From assembly GCA_946223355.1 (NCBI GenBank), contig CAMIPB010000002.1, positions 62,001-126,000 of the forward strand: DNA of 64,000 bases, in the 5' to 3' direction. This document shows, in pieces, positions 10,050-19,276 of this stretch. The stretch is from an uncultured Corynebacterium sp. GTDB lineage: Bacteria > Actinomycetota > Actinomycetes > Mycobacteriales > Mycobacteriaceae. The position numbers and the translations under genes were made by a program. The notes beneath the pieces are model-generated. The model was not told where the DNA came from. It saw only the letters and a program-made list of their open reading frames with translations, and made no database searches. Position 1 is the stretch's first letter; every line of letters starts with the position of its first letter.

Positions 10050-10097
10050 GCCTGTGGATAACTTAGTGAACTTAGCCGCTTTTGCCTGTGGATAACT
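10050..10097 (-). promoter_or_regulatory. Two perfect DnaA boxes upstream of comEA
   Basis: The 14-bp direct repeat GCCTGTGGATAACT occurs at 10050-10063 and 10084-10097, 34 bp apart. Each copy contains TGTGGATAA, the reverse complement of TTATCCACA, at 10053-10061 and 10087-10095. Both therefore read as consensus DnaA boxes in the direction of comEA. A partial inverted copy (TTATCC, 10043-10048) sits beside the first. The second repeat extends two bases into the degV stop region. Confidence 0.5.
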
Positions 10098-10896
10098 ATT
10101 TGCTGTAAACCACAGACACGCCGATAGCACCCTCACCTGCGTGGACCGAGAGAACATCAACGAGTGGAACTACCATAAACGAAGACCCCGGCGGCAAAGC
10201 ACCCTTCAGGAGTTTGTGCAGGCGGTCTGCGTCTTCTTCTGCGTTGCAGTGTTGCAAGGCAACAAAGACAGGAAGGCCGTCGCAACGCTCTGCAACGAAC
10301 TCAACAAGCTTGGTAAAGGCCTTGGTTTGTGTGCGGGTTTTGCCTACTAGTTCTAGTTTTCCGCCGGCAACCCGCATGATGGGCTTGGTGGCCAGCAGCG
10401 CAGTTGACAACATGTCTGACGGAGAAGAAATGCGGCCGGACTTGCGCATAGCGTCAGTGTGGTCGAGGTAAACCCACGTCATGGCACGGGAGAGCGTATC
10501 TACTGCTGCGTCATAACATTCGTCCAAATCCGCACCGTCTAGGGCCATACGTGCGGCAGCCATTGCAGCCGCTCCCAGGTTCATGCCAACTGTTGCAGAA
10601 TCAATAACCCGAACAGTGTCAGGGAATACGCCTGCTGCGGTGACAGCAGCAGACCAGGTGGAGGACAACTCACGGGATAGATGCAGCGCCACAACGCCAT
10701 CATCGTTGCCATCGGTGCAGGAGCGTTCCAGTTCACGGCCATAAGCCGCCGCCAATTCCAACGAGGTCAAACCAGAGGTGCTCCGCACCTTTCCGTCATC
10801 ATCGAGCACATGAAGATCGATGACCGTGATGGATAACTCTTCAATGATATTGTCCGGAAGTCCTGCGGTGGAGTCAGTAATGATACGAACGGCCAT
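10096..10896 (-). CDS. degV: DegV-family fatty-acid-binding protein
   Basis: 266 residues from the ATG at 10896. The longer frame, starting at 10965, would run into gpgP and adds non-conserved sequence. It has MAVRIITDSTAGLP at the N-terminus (the DSxxx motif of DegV), HLSRELSSTWSAA, VRVIDSATVGMNLG and KPIMRVAGGKLEL. DegV/FakB proteins bind a fatty acid and can present it to a fatty-acid kinase. The kinase is not in the window. It lies five bases after gpgP in the nadD-rsfS-gpgP-degV transcript. Confidence 0.9.
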   Translation of the reverse strand: MAVRIITDSTAGLPDNIIEELSITVIDLHVLDDDGKVRSTSGLTSLELAAAYGRELERSCTDGNDDGVVALHLSRELSSTWSAAVTAAGVFPDTVRVIDSATVGMNLGAAAMAAARMALDGADLDECYDAAVDTLSRAMTWVYLDHTDAMRKSGRISSPSDMLSTALLATKPIMRVAGGKLELVGKTRTQTKAFTKLVEFVAERCDGLPVFVALQHCNAEEDADRLHKLLKGALPPGSSFMVVPLVDVLSVHAGEGAIGVSVVYSK

Positions 10897-10901
10897 GGTG
10901 C

Positions 10902-11609
10902 TTACACATCCGCTCCAGCGCCACCGCTTACTTTGGCTCCCATATTCCAGCCATCCAGGTACCACTGCGCAGCAGCAATTTCTTCAGGGTTGGATTCATT
11001 AAAGTTCAAAGACGCCACCGGTGTATTCGCGTCAAAAGCCGGACGTGCGGTCAACTGTGCCCAGTGGGTATTTTTCAACCCGGATAGTATGCCGTATTGA
11101 GAGATTTCCAAATCAAGCAAGATACTGGTCAATGCCGCAATTGCACCACCATGCGCCACGATGAGCACTGCACCGTCTTCCCACTGCGGGAAACTCTGCA
11201 TGAGTTCATCAATGACAGGACGTGCACGCTGAGCGACCTCCACGCGGGACTCGCCTTCCGGTGGAGCCCAGGTGGGGTCGTGTCGCCAAATTGCACGTTG
11301 GCCTGGGAACTGTTCGTCCACTTCCTCATGGTTCATACCCTGCCAGGTACCCAAATCCGTTTCCCGCAATCGAACATCCACGGAGTAGTCCAAGCCAAGG
11401 CGCTTGCCCACGGCAGCGGCAGTGTCAGCAGCACGGGTCAGATCCGAAGAGACAATTTTGCGGATGTCTTTATCCACAAGCATCTGCCCCACGGCTTGTG
11501 CCTGGGCACGCCCTTCATCAGACAACTGAGTATCCAGGTGCCCTTGCATACGCCCAGTGGCGTTGTAGGTCGTTTGACCGTGACGAATCAGGAAGAGTCG
11601 GCGTGCCAT
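10902..11609 (-). CDS. gpgP: Histidine phosphatase, probable glucosyl-3-phosphoglycerate phosphatase
   Basis: 235 residues. Phosphoglycerate-mutase/histidine-phosphatase fold: catalytic LIRHGQTTYN near the N-terminus, RMQGHLDTQLSDEGRAQA, ETDLGTWQGM and the second catalytic His in IVAHGGAIAAL. In mycobacteria the gene in this position, after nadD and rsfS, is GpgP, which dephosphorylates glucosyl-3-phosphoglycerate in methylglucose-lipopolysaccharide synthesis. The assignment rests on synteny and fold; a broad-specificity phosphatase is the alternative. Six-base gap from rsfS. Confidence 0.78.
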   Translation of the reverse strand: MARRLFLIRHGQTTYNATGRMQGHLDTQLSDEGRAQAQAVGQMLVDKDIRKIVSSDLTRAADTAAAVGKRLGLDYSVDVRLRETDLGTWQGMNHEEVDEQFPGQRAIWRHDPTWAPPEGESRVEVAQRARPVIDELMQSFPQWEDGAVLIVAHGGAIAALTSILLDLEISQYGILSGLKNTHWAQLTARPAFDANTPVASLNFNESNPEEIAAAQWYLDGWNMGAKVSGGAGADV

Positions 11610-11615
11610 CGGCGA

Positions 11616-12092
11616 TTAAATCTCGTCCTCGTCACCAGGCGCCGGGGCAGCAAGTGGGATGTCGTCCTGGTTTTCCACCTTGTGGATGTCCACGTCGCTG
11701 TCAGTGCCCCAGTGACCTGGACGCTTTGGTGGCTCGATGCCCTCAATCTCGATGACGGGGCAATCACGGTACAAACGGTCCAGTCCGTAGAACTCACGCT
11801 CATCATCACGCTGGATATGGATAACTACACTGCCGTAGTCCAGCAGAACCCAACGGTTTTCTCGGTTACCTTCACGGCGCTTTGGCTCGTAGCCTGCTGC
11901 GGTGAGTTCGTCTTCTACTTCCTCCACAATGGCGCGTACCAAACGCTCATTGTCAGCAGATGCCACGACAAAAAGCTCAGAAATAGCCAATACGTCAGAG
12001 ACGTCGAATACCGCGATGTTGGTGGCACCTTTTTCATCAGCGGCTTTGGCGGCAACGGTTGCCATGGATGTGGAGATTTCAGAATAAGACAA
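11616..12092 (-). CDS. rsfS: Ribosomal silencing factor RsfS
   Basis: 158 residues from a TTG at 12092. An ATG nine codons later (12065) is possible, but the extended start fits the length of relatives better. It has IAVFDVSDVLAISELFVVASADN, REGNRENRWVLLDYGSVVIHI and REFYGLDRLYRDCP, the RsfS/Iojap core that binds L14 on the 50S subunit and blocks subunit joining when nutrients are scarce. The C-terminal ~40 residues are acidic and unstructured. It lies between nadD and gpgP, the usual actinobacterial order. Confidence 0.93.
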   Translation of the reverse strand: MSYSEISTSMATVAAKAADEKGATNIAVFDVSDVLAISELFVVASADNERLVRAIVEEVEDELTAAGYEPKRREGNRENRWVLLDYGSVVIHIQRDDEREFYGLDRLYRDCPVIEIEGIEPPKRPGHWGTDSDVDIHKVENQDDIPLAAPAPGDEDEI

Positions 12093-12166
12093 AGTTTTGG
12101 GATTCCTCGGTGATTGGATGGAATGCGTCAGACATCAATAGTCTGGCATGACTCGTACTATTTTAT

Positions 12167-12778
12167 CTACTTTGCGTCGTCGTCTGTTCGGTAAAGCTTA
12201 TTTTTTGCTATGTATTGCACCACGCCGTCCGGAACCAAATACCAGACGGGCTGATCAGTCTCAGCCCTTTTCCGGCAATCCGTAGAGGAAATAGCCATCG
12301 CAGGAACGTCGAGGAGTTCCACGCGCTCCTGATGAACGTCAGGTAGCATTTCCTCCGTCAAAACGTAACCAGGGCGAGTCACGCCGATAAAGCGCGCCAT
12401 TTCAAACATCTCTTCCCACTGATGCCAACTGAGAATGGAACCTAGTGCGTCGGCGCCTGTAATAAAGAAGAGCTCAGCATGAGGGTACTTTGCCCGCAGG
12501 TCTCGGAGGGTATCAATCGTATAAGTTGGTCCACCGCGATCAATATCCACCCGAGAGGTGGAAAAGCGTGGATTAGACGCGGTGGCAATTACCGTCATCA
12601 AATACCTATGTTCAGCAGGCGTTACTTTACGGTCAGCCTTCTGCCACGGCTGCCCCGTGGGAACGAAGATCACTTCATCTAGATCAAACTTGGCTGCTAC
12701 TTCACTAGCCGCGACAAGGTGGCCGTGATGGATGGGATCAAACGTGCCGCCCATAATTCCGATGCGCTGTGTAGTCAC
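12167..12778 (-). CDS. nadD: Nicotinate-nucleotide adenylyltransferase
   Basis: 203 residues, GTG start. It has the nucleotidyltransferase motif GIMGGTFDPIHHGHLVAA, PTGQPWQK, then FFITGADALGSILSWHQW and the C-terminal ISSTDCRKRA, which corresponds to the ISSTxxR motif. It adenylates nicotinate mononucleotide to deamido-NAD in NAD synthesis. It is the first gene of the leftward nadD-rsfS-gpgP-degV series. Confidence 0.95.
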   Translation of the reverse strand: MTTQRIGIMGGTFDPIHHGHLVAASEVAAKFDLDEVIFVPTGQPWQKADRKVTPAEHRYLMTVIATASNPRFSTSRVDIDRGGPTYTIDTLRDLRAKYPHAELFFITGADALGSILSWHQWEEMFEMARFIGVTRPGYVLTEEMLPDVHQERVELLDVPAMAISSTDCRKRAETDQPVWYLVPDGVVQYIAKNKLYRTDDDAK

Positions 12779-12809
12779 AACGGATCAGTATATGGGAAAC
12801 AAGCGTTAA

Positions 12810-13766
12810 CTAGTAGCGCGAACCGTCAACGAATCGACCAAATGCATCAGATACTTGGTTGTCCCAAGCATACGAACGCAAGTAGTAGAAACCGTGGGTG
12901 CCACCTCGAGTTTCAATGGCGTTTTCCACCGTTTGGCTAGTGGTATTACAAATTGAATCACTTGGCAAGCAGTAGTTGATGCGATTGCGCGACGCAGCCA
13001 AAGACTTGGAGTTATTTGGCAGCATGCCAATCACGCCGCCACCTGCGGTCCGGCGTGCGCCCACGTTTGCTGGATCATCGCGGTGTGTCATTGGATTACC
13101 AAAGTACACGGCTCCGGCTAGCTGGCCTCGGTTGGCCAAAGTTTGCTCATGCTCGGCAAGTACCATCGCGCCTTGAGAAAAGCCCATGAGCATGTAGTCA
13201 GGTTTGCATCCAGTGCGTGCCTCATAATCCTGGATTGCGCGCATAGTGCCCGAGCGTCCGGACTGAACGCTACGATCAAACTGCTGTAGCGCTTTCACTC
13301 CTGAGCGAGCTAATGGAGCAAGTGCTTTACCGATGAGAGCGGAAACTTGCTGTTTTGCCACATCACCAGAAATAGCCGGGGTTTCATATTTGGGCATGGT
13401 TGCCGGATAGTACTGCGGCTCTAGACCCATGACGTAGACGTCTTTCATCAAAGAACGTCCCCCATGCGTTGCGCGGTAGCGCTCTTCTGCGTGACGGAAG
13501 AATGCACGGAAAGTGACTGACTCCCAGCCGTTGGAGGCGCGGCCACCCTGGTCGGAGTACCAGGTTGGGTAGATGCCAAAGTTCTGACCAGAACCACGTG
13601 CAACTACCGCGACGACTGCCGGACAGTGCCCTGGGCGTGCCTCTGCCTTGTGCGGGGTAGCCAGCAGCGTCAGTACGGTAAGCGCGGATACTAAGAATGC
13701 AGAAACCACGAGCGCAGAGCGGCGGACACGAAACGCCAGTAGCGGCTGAAGCGACTGAAGCAACAC
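12810..13766 (-). CDS. Secreted cutinase-family serine esterase
   Basis: 318 residues. The N-terminal hydrophobic segment VVSAFLVSALTVLTLLATP ends near AEA-RPGH, so export through Sec is likely. The mature part has CPAVVAVVARGSGQ, the serine nucleophile elbow MGFSQGA (Ser197), conserved cysteines, CLPSDSIC with a likely catalytic Asp, and a His in GGTHGFYYL. This is the alpha/beta-hydrolase cutinase family, which in Mycobacteriales includes Culp esterases/lipases acting on cell-envelope lipids. The substrate is unknown. It stands alone, 31 bp upstream of nadD on the same strand. Confidence 0.88.
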   Translation of the reverse strand: MLLQSLQPLLAFRVRRSALVVSAFLVSALTVLTLLATPHKAEARPGHCPAVVAVVARGSGQNFGIYPTWYSDQGGRASNGWESVTFRAFFRHAEERYRATHGGRSLMKDVYVMGLEPQYYPATMPKYETPAISGDVAKQQVSALIGKALAPLARSGVKALQQFDRSVQSGRSGTMRAIQDYEARTGCKPDYMLMGFSQGAMVLAEHEQTLANRGQLAGAVYFGNPMTHRDDPANVGARRTAGGGVIGMLPNNSKSLAASRNRINYCLPSDSICNTTSQTVENAIETRGGTHGFYYLRSYAWDNQVSDAFGRFVDGSRY

Positions 13767-13833
13767 GGTAGAAAACCTTCCGGCAATAATTTTTTAGACC
13801 GCTAGTAATCTAACCTGTTTTCTCCGTTGCCGC

Positions 13834-13865
13834 AGCACATTGGTACAATTTGAAACCAATGTGCT
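13834..13865. other. Perfect hairpin between proA and the cutinase gene
   Basis: AGCACATTGGT (13834-13844) and ACCAATGTGCT (13855-13865) form an 11-bp perfect stem with a 10-nt loop, 34 bp after the proA stop. There is no T-run on the proA strand, so it is not a clear Rho-independent terminator. It could be a transcript-end structure or an operator for the cutinase gene. Confidence 0.4.
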
Positions 13866-13898
13866 TCATGTGACTGTTGTTGCGGAAGGTTCGGTCCT

Positions 13899-15230
13899 TT
13901 AAGGACGAGTATGACCGTTTCCTTGCAGCACCCACTTGGTTGAAGTCAGCTCAGGCAACGCCATTGGTCCGCGCGCATGCAACTTCTGGGTGGAAATTCC
14001 AATCTCTGCACCCATGCCGTAGACCTCGCCATCAGTGAATGCGGTAGAAGCATTGAGCATGACAGCCGCTGCATCGACCTCGTTGGCAAACTTCTGCACT
14101 ACACGTACGTCGTGCGCTGCAATAGCCTCCGTATGTCCGGTGGTGTAACGAGCAATGTGGCCGATAGCTCCATCCACGCCGTCAACTACCTTGGCGCAGA
14201 TATCCATGGACAAGAACTCTTCTTCCCAGTCTTCATCGGTCGCTTCCACAACCTCCTCGGCACCAAACGCAGTGAGCTCGTCTACCACGCCGTGGATGGT
14301 CACTCCTGCTTCCTGCAACGCTTGCACTACCTTAAGCTTATCGACGTCCGGAAGCGCCGCATCTAGCAATACACACTCAGTAGCATTGCACACGGACGGA
14401 CGGCGGGTCTTGCCGTTAATCACCATTTCGATAGCACTGTCCAAATCCGCGGAAGCATCAATATAGAAGTGACAGTTACCGGTACCAGTCTCAATGGCCG
14501 GAACGGTCGCGCCAGTAACCACAGCCTCGATGAGACGCGCGCCGCCGCGCGGAATCACGACGTCGACAAGCCCGCGAGCCGTGATCAAATCCTGGACAGA
14601 ATCGTGGGATTCGCACGGCAGCAATTGGACGCCTTCGCGAGGTAAATCGTGCTGTGCCAATACGTCCTGCAAGATGCTTACCAGCGCAGCGTTGGATTCC
14701 TTTGCGGACTTGGAACCACGCAGCAGCGGCACATTGCCGGACTTGAGCGCTAGGCCAAAGGCATCAACTGTGACGTTGGGACGTGCCTCGTAGACCATGC
14801 CCATCACACCGAGTGGGACACGGACCTTCTTCATCTCGATGCCATTGCCCATCACTCCGCCGTCGATTACTGCGCCCACCGGGTCTTGGAGACCAGCTAC
14901 CTGGCGCAGTCCGCCTGCGATACCGGATACCCGATCAGCGTCCAAGCGCAAGCGGTCGATGAGTGAATCAGACATCCCCCGCTCCTTGCCCGCGGCAATA
15001 TCTTTCTCATTGGCGGATAAAATAGCATCGACATTCGTCTCAAGTGCGGCAGCCGCATCGTGCAGAATCTGGTTCTTCTGCGCAGTATCGAGCTGGGCGA
15101 AGATTGGCGCTACGCCCTTGGCGGCGCGAGCCTTGGCCAAAACTTCGTCACGCTCCACTGCTCGGCCTGCGGCCTCTTCCGCGACAGAATCATTAATGCT
15201 ATTTACGGACTTTTGTGTGTCTTGGTTCAT
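13899..15230 (-). CDS. proA: Gamma-glutamyl phosphate reductase
   Basis: 443 residues, full length. It has KVRVPLGVMGMVYEARPNVTVDA, LLRGSKSAKESNAAL, the catalytic Cys segment TRRPSVCNATECVLL and a C-terminal ARGPMALPELTSTKW. It reduces gamma-glutamyl phosphate with NADPH to glutamate semialdehyde, the second step of proline synthesis. It is the third gene of proB-unkdh-proA, an order known from Corynebacterium. Confidence 0.97.
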   Translation of the reverse strand: MNQDTQKSVNSINDSVAEEAAGRAVERDEVLAKARAAKGVAPIFAQLDTAQKNQILHDAAAALETNVDAILSANEKDIAAGKERGMSDSLIDRLRLDADRVSGIAGGLRQVAGLQDPVGAVIDGGVMGNGIEMKKVRVPLGVMGMVYEARPNVTVDAFGLALKSGNVPLLRGSKSAKESNAALVSILQDVLAQHDLPREGVQLLPCESHDSVQDLITARGLVDVVIPRGGARLIEAVVTGATVPAIETGTGNCHFYIDASADLDSAIEMVINGKTRRPSVCNATECVLLDAALPDVDKLKVVQALQEAGVTIHGVVDELTAFGAEEVVEATDEDWEEEFLSMDICAKVVDGVDGAIGHIARYTTGHTEAIAAHDVRVVQKFANEVDAAAVMLNASTAFTDGEVYGMGAEIGISTQKLHARGPMALPELTSTKWVLQGNGHTRP

Positions 15231-15260
15231 ATTCTCCCATGGTAGGTGAATATGTAGGTG

Positions 15261-16259
15261 CTAGTACCCCGTTCCCGGAACTACCTCCGTGGGCATCTGC
15301 TCTCCTGCAAGGTATGCCTGCGCATTAGCTACAAAGAGTTCACCAACGTGGAAACGAGCCACCCGGTGTGATGCCCCAATGTGTGGGGTGATGGTGCAGT
15401 TGTCCAGCCCCCACAGCGGATGCTCATCCGGCAGCGGTTCGGGATCCATAACCTCTAGCCCTGCGCCAGCAATCTTCTTGGTACGCAATGCCTCTACCAG
15501 CGCATCGGTATCAACGGTACGACCGCGTCCTACATTGATGAACAAGGCGGTTTCTTTCATCGTTTCAAAATGACCAGCACCAATCATGCCCTCCGTCTCC
15601 GGAGTGAGCGGCAAGATATTCACGACGATGTCATGGCTTGCCCACAGTTGGCGAGCTGTTTGTTGGGTAATATCCATGGCCTCGCTCACTGGAACGGTGA
15701 CAGCCCCCTCAACTGCACGTCCCGAGCGATTAACTGCCGTTATCTCACAGTTGAAAGGAGCGAGCATGCGGATAAGCTCAGTTCCTATTCCGCCTGCGCC
15801 GAGGATGAGCACTTTCTTGTTTTGATATAGCCAAACCTGGCGCGCATCTTGTTCCCACCGCTCATCAAATTTCTTAGTGCGCGCAATCTCAACGTGCAGA
15901 TGACCTGCAGACAAAATAAACCCGAGAGCCATTTCTGCTACCGGCTTGGCAAAAGCACCAGCAGTGTTTGCCCAACGAGCATGCCCACTGCGTGCAGATT
16001 GTTTAGCCTCAGCGGAGTCATTGTGCGGCATCACGCCGCCTTCAATTAAATGTTCTACGCCAGTAAAGCAATGCTGAATCCATGCGATATTGCCCGGGAT
16101 CTCCTCTGGGAATGCATCAGCGGCTCCCCCAGTAAAAACAAAAGCTTCAGCTTCTTCGATGCTGTCAACGCGCTCGAGGGCAACATTCTGCTTTTGCGCG
16201 TGCGCTTCAATATCTTCTAGCGTCTCGTCCCACACGTATGGCCCCATAAAGTACTTCAT
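15261..16259 (-). CDS. unkdh: D-isomer-specific 2-hydroxyacid dehydrogenase
   Basis: 332 residues. The NAD-binding motif is VLILGAGGIGTELI. Catalytic-type residues are Arg in VGRGRTVD, Glu in MDPEPLPDEHP and His in TPHIGASHRV. The family reduces 2-oxoacids; the substrate is unknown and a proline role is only positional. The gene lies between proB and proA, as does unkdh in C. glutamicum. It starts 22 bp after the proB stop. Confidence 0.88.
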   Translation of the reverse strand: MKYFMGPYVWDETLEDIEAHAQKQNVALERVDSIEEAEAFVFTGGAADAFPEEIPGNIAWIQHCFTGVEHLIEGGVMPHNDSAEAKQSARSGHARWANTAGAFAKPVAEMALGFILSAGHLHVEIARTKKFDERWEQDARQVWLYQNKKVLILGAGGIGTELIRMLAPFNCEITAVNRSGRAVEGAVTVPVSEAMDITQQTARQLWASHDIVVNILPLTPETEGMIGAGHFETMKETALFINVGRGRTVDTDALVEALRTKKIAGAGLEVMDPEPLPDEHPLWGLDNCTITPHIGASHRVARFHVGELFVANAQAYLAGEQMPTEVVPGTGY

Positions 16260-16281
16260 GGGGCCAAGTCTAGTGACAGGG

Positions 16282-17526
16282 TTACAGGCGTGAGGCGTAA
16301 TTTGTCAGATAATCAGCATGAACGACTGGTTGACGAAACTCTTCATCCAGTTCATCAGTGGTATGACCGATTAGCTTCCGTAGTGTGGAGGAATCATATT
16401 TCACCTCGCCGCGGCCCACGATTTTGGACTCAGGACCAACAATATCCACGATCTCTCCGGCACGGAATTCACCGTCCACATCCACAATTCCCACCGGCAA
16501 CAATGACTTGCCTTTCTTGGTCACAGCTTCAACCGCGCCGTCATCAAGGTGCAAAGTTCCGCCGGTATCAGCAGAGTACAGCGCCCAAAACTTCCAGGCG
16601 GACAAGCGCCGCTCCTCACGGGTGTGGAACACGGTACCTACGCGCGCGTCCTCGAGTGCTGGGCCAATATTGTCAGCTGAAGTAAGAAGAACTGGCACTC
16701 CCGCGCGAGCTGCCAAACGCGCAGCTGAGACCTTCGAGGCCATGCCACCGGTACCTACACGACCACCATCACCCGCGGCCACCCCCTTCAAGTCTTTGCC
16801 TGTGACCACTTCATCGACAAAGTTCGCGCCTGGTTCCGCCGGGTTGCGGTCATAAAGTCCATCGACGTCACTAAGAAGTACGAGTGCATCCGCACCAGTC
16901 AGGTTTGCGACGATTGCGGAAAGACGGTCATTATCACCAAAACGCATTTCTGAGGTGGCCACGGTGTCGTTCTCGTTCACGATGGGCACTACGCGCAGCT
17001 GGCGCAACCGGTCAATCGTGCGCTGAATATTGCGGGTGCGATCTCGACGTCCCGCATCCGACGCCGTCAACAACACCTGACCAACTGTGCGGCCATAGCG
17101 AGCAAACGAGCGTGACCACTCATACGCCAGATGCACCTGGCCCACTGAGGCTGCCGCCTGCTTGGTAGCCAAATCCTTCGGGCGGGCAACGAGACCCAAC
17201 GGCTTCATTCCAGCCGCCACCGCACCGGAGGACACCAGGATGACATCTGAAACCTCCATGCGTGCCTGTACTGCATCAACGATTCGATCTATCTTTTCTC
17301 CATCCACGGTGAAATCATCACCTGTCAGGGACGAGGAACCAATCTTGACCACAATCTTCTTGGCCTGCGAGATATGGTTACGTAATGGGGATGAATGGCC
17401 CATTGCCGCTGAATCTTCTGCCTCCGGGGCAGGTTCTGGAAACGGAATTTCCGGAGCCTCATCATCATAAGGGCTCAACGGTAGGGGGTGGTCAGATTCG
17501 GACTGTAGTTGTGTGTCTGAAGACAT
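16282..17526 (-). CDS. proB: Glutamate 5-kinase with PUA domain
   Basis: 414 residues from the ATG at 17526. The amino-acid-kinase domain begins KKIVVKIGSSSLTG near residue 60, with NENDTVATSEMRFGDND and DALVLLSDVDGLY. The PUA domain covers the last ~80 residues. It phosphorylates glutamate in the first step of proline synthesis. The first ~41 residues are acidic and Pro-rich and lie outside the fold. An internal ATG at 17403 (GHSSPLRNHISQ) would give a protein of normal size and may be the true start. Confidence 0.94.
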   Translation of the reverse strand: MSSDTQLQSESDHPLPLSPYDDEAPEIPFPEPAPEAEDSAAMGHSSPLRNHISQAKKIVVKIGSSSLTGDDFTVDGEKIDRIVDAVQARMEVSDVILVSSGAVAAGMKPLGLVARPKDLATKQAAASVGQVHLAYEWSRSFARYGRTVGQVLLTASDAGRRDRTRNIQRTIDRLRQLRVVPIVNENDTVATSEMRFGDNDRLSAIVANLTGADALVLLSDVDGLYDRNPAEPGANFVDEVVTGKDLKGVAAGDGGRVGTGGMASKVSAARLAARAGVPVLLTSADNIGPALEDARVGTVFHTREERRLSAWKFWALYSADTGGTLHLDDGAVEAVTKKGKSLLPVGIVDVDGEFRAGEIVDIVGPESKIVGRGEVKYDSSTLRKLIGHTTDELDEEFRQPVVHADYLTNYASRL

Positions 17527-17586
17527 GAATCCCAAGAATACAAATCCTGGGGACCAATTTCAGTAAATCTGTATGTTACCTGTTGG

Positions 17587-17608
17587 CTACCCCCACAAGT
17601 GGAGGTAG
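17587..17608 (-). other. Hairpin between obg and proB
   Basis: CTACCCCCAC (17587-17596) pairs with GTGGAGGTAG (17599-17608) across a two-base loop, with one wobble. It lies just after the obg stop and has no following T-run on the minus strand. It may limit read-through into proB or protect the obg message 3' end. Confidence 0.35.
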
Positions 17609-17618
17609 GCAAGCACGC

Positions 17619-19136
17619 CTAGCCCTGCCAGCGCTCAGTATCAGCAGACTCGCCTGTGCCGTAGTCATACTCATCGATGAGACCACGACGAGCCTGGGAA
17701 GCACGCTTACGCTCTGCAGCGGATACGCGGTCCGTGCCCAAAAGACGGGCGTCGTTGCCACGGCCTGCCAACGTTGGATCACCAGCGGTCATTGGCTCCC
17801 ACTCGAAGGTGATGTCTCCAATGGTTACCGGGCAGCCTTCCTGCGCCCCTTGTTTACGCAAGGCGTCTTCCACGCCGGCCTTAGCCAAACGGTCTGCGAG
17901 GTACCCCACTGCTTCATCGTTTTCAAAGTCGGTCTGCGCTATCCAGCGCTCTATCCTTTCGCCCACGACCACGTAACCGCCAGGCACCTCTGGATCTGGT
18001 TTTACCTCAAAGTCCGCGTGCTTCTTAGGCGCGGACTTCGTACCTACTGACCGCGGACGAATGATGGTGTGATTCTTGTCCGCCTTGGCACGAGGACGCG
18101 CCTTGCGGCCCTCCTCGATAATCTCCAGCAGTTTATACATCAAAGGATCCAGTCCCTTACGGGCAACCGCGGAGATGATAAACACAGGCCAGCCGTACTT
18201 TTCTTCCAAGTCGGCCTTGACAAACTCCGCAAGTTCTTCAGCTTCCGGGACGTCAGATTTGTTAAGCACAATGACGCGTGGACGTTCCCGTAGATCTCCC
18301 AGGCCCGTATCTTCATCCAGCGCGGACTGGTAATTAGCCAGCTCCGCTTCTAACGCATCAATATCGGACATCGGATCACGCCCTGGTTCCATGCTGGCGG
18401 TATCTACCACGTGAACCAAAACGGAAGTTCGCTCAATGTGGCGAAGGAAGTCCAGTCCAAGCCCCTTGCCCTCAGCTGCGCCTGGGATGAGCCCCGGCAC
18501 GTCTGCGATGGTGAAAGACTTATCCCCCATGTTCACCACGCCTAAATTGGGTTGGAGGGTGGTAAACGGGTAGTCACCAATCTTTGGCTTAGCCGCGGAC
18601 AAAACAGAGATGAGCGAAGACTTTCCGGCAGATGGGAAACCCACCAGGCCAACATCCGCCATTGATTTAAGCTCTAAAACCAACTCTTTTTGCTCGCCTG
18701 GCTCGCCTTGCAGCGCAAAGCCTGGTGCCTTGCGCTGCGCCGAAGCTAACGCAGCGTTACCTAATCCACCGAAACCACCCTGTGCGGCAATAAAGCGCGT
18801 TCCCGGAATGGTGAGGTCAGCGAGAGTCTCACCCTTAGCGGTGTGCACCACTGTTCCTACAGGAACTTCCAGGATCAAATCCTTACCGCGGGCACCGTTG
18901 CGGTGATCACCTGCACCGTTTCCACCGCGCTCAGATTTAATGTGCGGGCGGAAGTGGAAATCCATCAAGGTATGCACTTGCGTGGACACCTCAAGAATGA
19001 TGTCACCGCCGTGACCACCGTTACCACCGTCTGGGCCGCCAAGTGGCTTGAACTTTTCGCGGTGCACGGAAACACAGCCGTGTCCGCCGTCGCCGGCCTG
19101 CAGGTGCAACACCACGCGGTCAACAAAACGTGCCAT
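17619..19136 (-). CDS. obgE: Obg/CgtA GTPase
   Basis: 505 residues. Three parts: the Gly-rich Obg fold (VDRVVLHLQAGDGGHGC...), the G domain with GFPSAGKSS, DVPGLIPGAAEGKGLG and LNKSDVPE, and a C-terminal OCT domain. Obg is an essential GTPase acting in 50S assembly and stress signalling. It follows rplU-rpmA on the same strand, the conserved order in most bacteria. The C-terminal tail after the OCT domain is polar and charged. Confidence 0.97.
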   Translation of the reverse strand: MARFVDRVVLHLQAGDGGHGCVSVHREKFKPLGGPDGGNGGHGGDIILEVSTQVHTLMDFHFRPHIKSERGGNGAGDHRNGARGKDLILEVPVGTVVHTAKGETLADLTIPGTRFIAAQGGFGGLGNAALASAQRKAPGFALQGEPGEQKELVLELKSMADVGLVGFPSAGKSSLISVLSAAKPKIGDYPFTTLQPNLGVVNMGDKSFTIADVPGLIPGAAEGKGLGLDFLRHIERTSVLVHVVDTASMEPGRDPMSDIDALEAELANYQSALDEDTGLGDLRERPRVIVLNKSDVPEAEELAEFVKADLEEKYGWPVFIISAVARKGLDPLMYKLLEIIEEGRKARPRAKADKNHTIIRPRSVGTKSAPKKHADFEVKPDPEVPGGYVVVGERIERWIAQTDFENDEAVGYLADRLAKAGVEDALRKQGAQEGCPVTIGDITFEWEPMTAGDPTLAGRGNDARLLGTDRVSAAERKRASQARRGLIDEYDYGTGESADTERWQG

Positions 19137-19217
19137 GAAACTGGTTTCCTTTGCTACTGATAACGCTTAAACGAACGAAAGAGTCTTGTGTCGTTCCATT
19201 TTAGGTGCGAACACAAA

Positions 19218-19249
19218 ACCCTGCCTGCAACACAAGTAGCAGACAGGGT
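19218..19249 (-). terminator. Terminator after rpmA
   Basis: On the minus strand, ACCCTGTCTGC and GCAGGCAGGGT pair over 11 bp with one wobble around a 10-nt loop, followed by TTTGTGTT. It lies 28 bp after the L27 stop codon and before obg, so obg probably also has its own promoter. Confidence 0.7.
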
Positions 19250-19276
19250 GTGAAGTGTTTTAAGGCGAATGTAGCC

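Noticed and set aside
11470..11478. TTATCCACA inside gpgP as a DnaA site
   Set aside because: It lies within coding sequence with no second box; one chance occurrence is expected in a window of this size.
11097..12113. Long plus-strand frame (338 codons) opposite gpgP and rsfS
   Set aside because: It lies entirely antisense to two well-supported genes and its translation shows no recognisable domain.
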